Positions 59,637-64,000 of a stretch of 64,000 bases of DNA are shown piece after piece. Source of the stretch: Paenibacillus abyssi (GTDB taxonomy: Bacteria; Bacillota; Bacilli; Paenibacillales; Paenibacillaceae); NCBI RefSeq assembly GCF_014640295.1, contig NZ_BMGR01000013.1:62001-126000 (forward strand), given 5' to 3'. The position numbers and the translations under genes were made by a program. A model generated the notes under the pieces. That model had not been told where the DNA came from. It was given only the letters and a program-made list of their open reading frames with translations, and did not search any database. How positions within the stretch are numbered: the first letter of the stretch is position 1; every line of letters starts with the position of its first letter.

Positions 59637-61142
59637 GTGAACAAGAAATTAAGTATCGGTATCGTCTGCGTATTGATCTTGGCCATGCTCGCTGCTTGCG
59701 GCAGCAATAACGGGTCATATAACGGGAACAGTAACCCGGCAACTGGCAACGGCGGAGCGTCCGCGGAGCAGGAGAAGCCTGTTCTGAAGCAGCTCGGCTT
59801 CCAACGGAACTTCGATCCCAACAAGGATCCGGTTGCCGCTTTCCTGGAGGAGAAGACAGGTTACAAAGTGGAGTATGAAACGCTGCCGCTTGAGAACCCG
59901 GATGACAAGCTGAATCTGTTAATGGCCAACAACGAGCCGTATGACATCGTTAAGCTCTCCGGCGCACAATACAATCGCCTTGCTGTTCAAGGCGCGCTCG
60001 AACCGCTGGATGAGCTGCTTGCGCAGCATGGTCAAAACTTGCTGAAAGAAACACCGGCTGAGTTTTTCGAGAACGCTAAAGTAGATGGTCAAATCTATGG
60101 TATTCCGGAGAAACATCCGCGCGGATTTGTCGGCAGTGCGCTTGCGATACGCCAAGGGCTGCTCGATGAGCTGAATATGCAGGTTCCAACAACAATTGAT
60201 GAGTTCTATAACTTGTTAAAAGCGATTAAGGAACAAAAGGGTATTGTGCCTTTAACCGGATTTGAAAGTATGATCCCTGAAATTTCCGGTGCTTTCGGTG
60301 TAGTAACAAGCTTTGACGTTCAAGACGGCAAATTGATTCACCGCCTGGAAGGGCCGGGAATGAAAGAGTATCTTGCATTTATGAATAAGCTCTATAGTGA
60401 AGGGTTGATCGACCCTGAATGGCCGGTGAACAAACCGGAGACAATTCAACAAAAGTTTGCGACCGGCAAAGCCGGCATCATGACGTACGGATGGGGAATT
60501 GCGCCTGCTGTAACCGAAGCGCTCAACAAGAACATTCCGGATTCGAAAATTACGCTGATCACCTCCTTGAAGGGTGAGGACGGACAAATCGGCAACTGGA
60601 TTCAGGGAGGCGGCGTCAGCTGGTATATCGCGATACCTAAATCCTCCAAAAATAAAGAAGCAGCTATGAAATATATGAACATGAAGGTGGAGCCGGAGCT
60701 GTTCAAGGAGCTGGCGATCGGTGAAGAAGGCGTCCATTATACGAAAGAGAGCGACGGGAAGATGTTTCCGGTTCTGCCGGCATTCAATGAGGCGCGAGGC
60801 AACTCCGACTGGTTCATGACCAGCACCGATGCTTCGGAATTCGAAGAGCTCTGGATGCTTCGCGTACGCAAGGATGCTGTGCTGTACGCAACCTTCGAGG
60901 AAATACAGGAGAAGCAGCTCTCCTTTTCGAAAAGCGACCCTACACTGCTTGCGCCGCCGCTGCCGGTTGTTGCCAACAATCTGCAAAAGCTGAACAAGGC
61001 GGAGAACGATTATGTGATTAAGGTTATGGCCGGCGCTGAAACGCTGGATGGGTATGATAAATTCGTAGCGGATTGGAAATCGCAAGGCGGTGCCGATTTG
61101 CTGGCTGAGCTGTCGGCTTGGTATGACGAATCGCAGAAATAA
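59637..61142 (+). CDS. Oligosaccharide ABC transporter substrate-binding lipoprotein (LplA type)
   Basis: A 501-residue solute-binding protein, family 1. The lipobox is MLAAC (Cys21) after a hydrophobic signal. The domain is LQL-type: FQRNFDPNKDPVAAFLEEKT, PYDIVKLSGAQYNRLAVQGA, EKHPRGFVGSALAIRQGLLD and WIQGGGVSWYIAIPKSS. The start is GTG at 59637 behind GGGGGAGA. It is paired with the permeases at 54226 and 55158, although it lies after the two-component genes. A strong hairpin follows. Confidence 0.92.
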   Translation: MNKKLSIGIVCVLILAMLAACGSNNGSYNGNSNPATGNGGASAEQEKPVLKQLGFQRNFDPNKDPVAAFLEEKTGYKVEYETLPLENPDDKLNLLMANNEPYDIVKLSGAQYNRLAVQGALEPLDELLAQHGQNLLKETPAEFFENAKVDGQIYGIPEKHPRGFVGSALAIRQGLLDELNMQVPTTIDEFYNLLKAIKEQKGIVPLTGFESMIPEISGAFGVVTSFDVQDGKLIHRLEGPGMKEYLAFMNKLYSEGLIDPEWPVNKPETIQQKFATGKAGIMTYGWGIAPAVTEALNKNIPDSKITLITSLKGEDGQIGNWIQGGGVSWYIAIPKSSKNKEAAMKYMNMKVEPELFKELAIGEEGVHYTKESDGKMFPVLPAFNEARGNSDWFMTSTDASEFEELWMLRVRKDAVLYATFEEIQEKQLSFSKSDPTLLAPPLPVVANNLQKLNKAENDYVIKVMAGAETLDGYDKFVADWKSQGGADLLAELSAWYDESQK

Positions 61143-61151
61143 TGAAGCTGA

Positions 61152-61182
61152 AGCCGGGATGGCAGCATCCCGGCTTTCTTCT
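61152..61182 (+). terminator. Terminator after the LplA-type gene
   Basis: AGCCGGGATG (61152-61161) and CATCCCGGCT (61166-61175) with loop GCAG form a perfect ten-base stem, followed by TTCTTCT. Confidence 0.9.
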
Positions 61183-61301
61183 ATATAAATACCTAAAGAT
61201 ATTCCTTGTTTTCGTAAGATCCTATGGATGACTGACCGGCTGTTTCTGAGGTTAAATAGAAGGATAGAATTGTGTTCAGCTTAGAGAAGGAGGGTTTTGT
61301 T

Positions 61302-62198
61302 ATGCCGTCTATTGCTGCTGCAGTACATCCTGCCGGTACAGCTGGTTTTGATAAACGCTATTTAGAGCGTGCAATTACGCTGAGCCATGTTACGCTCTAT
61401 CAGGTGCGTGACTGGTGCGGTTACGAGCTGGAAGGACGCTCCACAGCACAGGCACACCTGCTGATCTATATGCTGTCCGGGAACGGCATGGCAGCGGTTG
61501 ATGGACACCGGGTCCATCTGCCGCAGCGGCATTTCATCCGGGTCGAGCCGGGTCGAAGCTATCGGATCGATACGGCAGAACGTTCGAATGAGGCGATGAG
61601 ACTCGTGTCCGTGGAGGTGCAGCCGGTAACCGGGAGTAAGCGTCTGGCAGCCGTTTTTCAATCAGGCACAGACAGCCAGGCGATACATGATACGGCAGGC
61701 ATGGACGAACTCTTCTTTGAGCTGATGCAGGAATTACAGATACATGACCGTTATACACAGACGATGCTGGATAGCCTGATCAACCGGATGATTGTCCAGA
61801 TGGGCAGATTAATAGACGGGGCTGTCAGTACGGCAAACGGCAAACAGAGGGTATTAAATAAGAAAGAACTCGTCTACCAGACGGTGCAGTACATTGACCG
61901 GCATATTGAACATATTGACGAGCTTGGCCAGGTCGCCGAGGAATTAGGATACAGCTATTCACATCTGTCGCACGCGTTTCGGGCGGAGATGGGCGTTCCC
62001 CTGCAGGTGTATTGGGTGAAGCGCCGTATGATGAGGGCGATGAACAGGCTGCAAACCGGGCGCTGCAGCATTACGCAAATATCCGAGGATTTGAGCTATC
62101 AATCGATTCATTCCTTCAGTAAAGCATTTAAAAAGGTGACCGGCTTTACGCCGTCTGAATATCAGAGTCTCTATGGAAAAGGATCGGGTTATAGATAG
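61302..62198 (+). CDS. AraC-family transcriptional regulator with cupin domain
   Basis: A 298-residue regulator. Residues about 30-110 form a cupin-like ligand domain (LLIYMLSGNGMAAVDGHRVH, HFIRVEPGRSYRID). The C-terminal AraC double HTH is LGQVAEELGYSYSHLSHAFR, then ITQISEDLSYQSIHSFSKAF followed by KKVTGFTPSEYQ. The ATG at 61302 follows AAGGAGGG; an in-frame GTG at 61272 has no site. It probably controls the downstream dehydrogenase operon or its own gene. Confidence 0.92.
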   Translation: MPSIAAAVHPAGTAGFDKRYLERAITLSHVTLYQVRDWCGYELEGRSTAQAHLLIYMLSGNGMAAVDGHRVHLPQRHFIRVEPGRSYRIDTAERSNEAMRLVSVEVQPVTGSKRLAAVFQSGTDSQAIHDTAGMDELFFELMQELQIHDRYTQTMLDSLINRMIVQMGRLIDGAVSTANGKQRVLNKKELVYQTVQYIDRHIEHIDELGQVAEELGYSYSHLSHAFRAEMGVPLQVYWVKRRMMRAMNRLQTGRCSITQISEDLSYQSIHSFSKAFKKVTGFTPSEYQSLYGKGSGYR

Positions 62199-62422
62199 AT
62201 TCATATTTGATCATTATGGTTGTTGAATATGATTGAAAAATGCAGAATAAATATTTTTTAGCGCATTTCTTCCCTTTGGTCTATAATAAAATGGAACTTC
62301 TGTACCTGCCTCCCAGTTTACCTTGATCTTTTGGTAGGGTTAATAGGCTTGGTGTAGGTGAGAAGCGGGGAGGCTTTATGCCGCCCGTAAAATCAGAATT
62401 ATGTATAGAAAAGGGTGGAATG

Positions 62423-63433
62423 ATGAACAAAATCACCATGCTGCAAAATCCCAGCGTCATTCGCCGGGTGTTCACATCATCCGCATTGGAGAGACTTTCA
62501 GCGATGGCAGGGGAACTCGCCGTTCCTTCTGAACCATTGGGAGAAACACCCGAAGCGGCGGAACATTTTATCCGGAATGCCGATGTTGTCATCACTTCAT
62601 GGGCAAGTCCGGCATTATCTCAAAACCTGCTCGACTTGGCCCCGAATTTAAAATTGGTCCTTCATGCGGCAGGCTCGGTGAAACCGATTATTACCGATGC
62701 TTTATGGGAGCGAAGAATCCCTGTCATCTCAGCAGCTTCCGTACTCAGCAGAGGGGTTGCTGAAACGGCACTGGGCCTGACGATCATGACGTTGAAAAAT
62801 GTATGGGAAGTAACCGCACAGACACGTGCCGGAAATTGGTGGAACAACCGGGCGGATGAGGTGCGTGAACATATACGGGAGATGTATGGCGTAACAATCG
62901 GTGTCATCGGGGCCGGTCAGGCAGGAAGACATTATATGGAACTGCTGCGCCATTTTCGGGTGAACATCCTCCTTTATGATCCAACTGTGTCCGTCCAGGA
63001 AGCCGCAGCATTGGGTGCGCAATCCGTCTCCTTGGAGCAGTTAATGGAAAGCTCGGATGTCGTTATGGTGCTTGCGCCTGAGATACCGCAGACATATCAC
63101 ATGATTAATGAAGAAAGGCTGTTCATGATGAAAGACGATGCCGTGCTCATTAATCTGGCGCGAGGGTCGCTGGTTGATGAAGATGCGCTGGGCAAACGGC
63201 TTGAATCCGGAAAGCTAAAGGTGATTCTGGATGTTACCGAACCTGAACCGCCTCCGGCTGATCACTGGCTCCGTAAGCATCCGAATGTGATGCTGACAGG
63301 GCATATTGCAGGGGCGGTTAATAATGGCCTGTTATCCATCGGCGATTTTACCGTGGATGAATTACAGCGTTTTTACGCAGGAGAACGTTTGATTGGAGAA
63401 ATTGATCCAACCCGTCTACATATGTTGGCTTAG
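62423..63433 (+). CDS. D-isomer-specific 2-hydroxyacid dehydrogenase
   Basis: A 336-residue NAD-dependent dehydrogenase. The NAD-binding fold has VIGAGQAGRHYMELL (GxGxxG) near residue 153 and YDP as the coenzyme-specific end of the strand. Catalytic residues are Arg in NLARGSLVDEDAL, Glu in DVTEPEPPPADHW and His in LTGHIAGA, the usual R-E-H triad. The ATG at 62423 (or 62420) follows AAGGGTGG; an in-frame ATG at 62378 is not preceded by a site. A weak sigma-A-like TATAAT is at 62282. It overlaps no gene and is followed after 10 bases by an unfinished gene. Substrate unknown; could be a sugar-derived hydroxyacid. Confidence 0.9.
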   Translation: MNKITMLQNPSVIRRVFTSSALERLSAMAGELAVPSEPLGETPEAAEHFIRNADVVITSWASPALSQNLLDLAPNLKLVLHAAGSVKPIITDALWERRIPVISAASVLSRGVAETALGLTIMTLKNVWEVTAQTRAGNWWNNRADEVREHIREMYGVTIGVIGAGQAGRHYMELLRHFRVNILLYDPTVSVQEAAALGAQSVSLEQLMESSDVVMVLAPEIPQTYHMINEERLFMMKDDAVLINLARGSLVDEDALGKRLESGKLKVILDVTEPEPPPADHWLRKHPNVMLTGHIAGAVNNGLLSIGDFTVDELQRFYAGERLIGEIDPTRLHMLA

Positions 63434-63443
63434 GAGGATGTAT

Positions 63444-64000
63444 ATGAAAATCGCTATATTTGTGAACAGTCATCAGTCTCTTCGATTGTCGCCGGTTGAA
63501 GAGGCAGACCGCTTTGCCTGGATGGATCTGGATACGATTGCATTGGGAAATTACGATGCGGTGTTCCTTATTGGTTCACCGACACTCGATAAGTCTTCAG
63601 TCCTGTCGCCTGAGGCTTGCGCCAAGCTGTGGGCATTCGCAGAACAGGGCGGACGTATCTATGCGGAGCTGGTGGAAGCGTTTGATTTTTCAAGCTCCCG
63701 CTTATTCGGATGGAAGCAGGATTTTCAGGCTACGCGAAGAACGATCGAAAAACTGCGGAACGACCGTGATATTGAGGGAATGGCGGCGGGAGAATTGCTC
63801 GAATGGTCGGGCCCGATGCTGCGCGGCTTTACATTTGATTCCGAGGTTAAACTCTCCTTTGGCGTCTATCAAGAGACGCACAGAAGCGAGGAAAGAGGGG
63901 GAGGCGCACTTCCGGGGCTTATCGTTCGCAGGCTTGGGGCAGGTACGGTCGTATACGCCGCGTTCTCTTTGTTTTCCTGCAGTGATCCGGAAACGTTGAG
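63444..64000 (+). CDS. Protein of unknown function, 3' truncated
   Basis: An ATG at 63444 follows GGAGGATG, and the frame stays open to the end of the window (185 codons). The start MKIAIFVNSHQSLRLSPVEE, then NYDAVFLIGSPTLDKSSVLS and WAFAEQGGRIYAELVEAFDF are consistent with a flavodoxin/ThuA-like Rossmann domain; FGVYQETHRSEERGGG and FSLFSCSDPE continue it. It is likely cotranscribed with the hydroxyacid dehydrogenase. An overlapping open frame at 63496-63999 is spurious. I recognise no specific family. Confidence 0.8.
   Translation, partial: MKIAIFVNSHQSLRLSPVEEADRFAWMDLDTIALGNYDAVFLIGSPTLDKSSVLSPEACAKLWAFAEQGGRIYAELVEAFDFSSSRLFGWKQDFQATRRTIEKLRNDRDIEGMAAGELLEWSGPMLRGFTFDSEVKLSFGVYQETHRSEERGGGALPGLIVRRLGAGTVVYAAFSLFSCSDPETL

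Noticed and set aside
63496-63999. Open frame of 167 codons at the window end
   Set aside because: It overlaps the better frame starting at 63444, which has a GGAGGATG ribosome site and a normal protein composition; this one is Arg/Trp-rich and lacks a site.

Overview
The window looks like chromosomal DNA of a Paenibacillus-type, spore-forming, low-to-mid GC Firmicute. The support is an alpha/beta-type small acid-soluble spore protein, YesM/YesN two-component pairs with LplA/B/C-type ABC transporters, a ZTP riboswitch on folD, strong AGGAGG-type ribosome binding sites, GTG and TTG starts, and matches to the GlnR/TnrA operator TGTNA-N7-TNACA. No rRNA, tRNA or CRISPR array was recognised.

Layout. 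(1) 1-8312: a sugar or cyclitol cluster with three xylose-isomerase-like TIM-barrel proteins (the first cut by the window edge), a zinc dehydrogenase and an RbsABC-type transporter with two permeases. (2) 8313-15930: an AT-richer, decaying accessory region with a HAD gene carrying an internal deletion, a CPBP membrane protease, a degenerate DUF4304-like gene, an IS110 remnant, a frameshifted phosphotransferase, an XRE-regulator remnant with a palindromic operator, folD under a ZTP riboswitch, and an array of degenerate palindromes. (3) 15931-16935: a tetR-DUF1348 pair with an operator-embedded promoter. (4) 16974-25683: a divergent STAND/LuxR regulator, then cyanase, tatA, a Tat-exported binding lipoprotein, NitT/TauT-type permease and ATPase, a soluble chemoreceptor, a second tatA and tatC. 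(5) 25713-34799: cytoplasmic alpha-amylase, two aldo/keto reductases, a BadF-type kinase, a three-gene polysaccharide cluster, a spore protein and a helix-turn-helix protein. (6) 35077-45074: a nitrogen-scavenging cluster of three biuret-hydrolase-like proteins (one without its catalytic cysteine), formamidase, a complete BMP-type ABC transporter and a PucR regulator. (7) 45119-50345: DJ-1/PfpI protein, the RuMP enzymes HxlA/HxlB, a P5C dehydrogenase and a polysaccharide deacetylase. (8) 50393-64000: a large secreted beta-propeller protein, an Lpl-type oligosaccharide transporter with its YesMN pair, an AraC regulator, a hydroxyacid dehydrogenase and a truncated last gene.

The most interesting inference is a GlnR/TnrA-controlled programme for scavenging nitrogen from one-carbon compounds. 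Perfect matches to the GlnR/TnrA consensus lie upstream of the cyanase operon (19157), the first biuret hydrolase (34975) and the BMP transporter operon (35996). Within it, two features seem unusual: a cyanate-type ABC transporter whose binding protein carries a Tat lipoprotein signal and is encoded among its own tatA, tatA and tatC genes together with a soluble chemoreceptor; and a catalytically dead biuret-hydrolase paralogue between formamidase and an intact paralogue.
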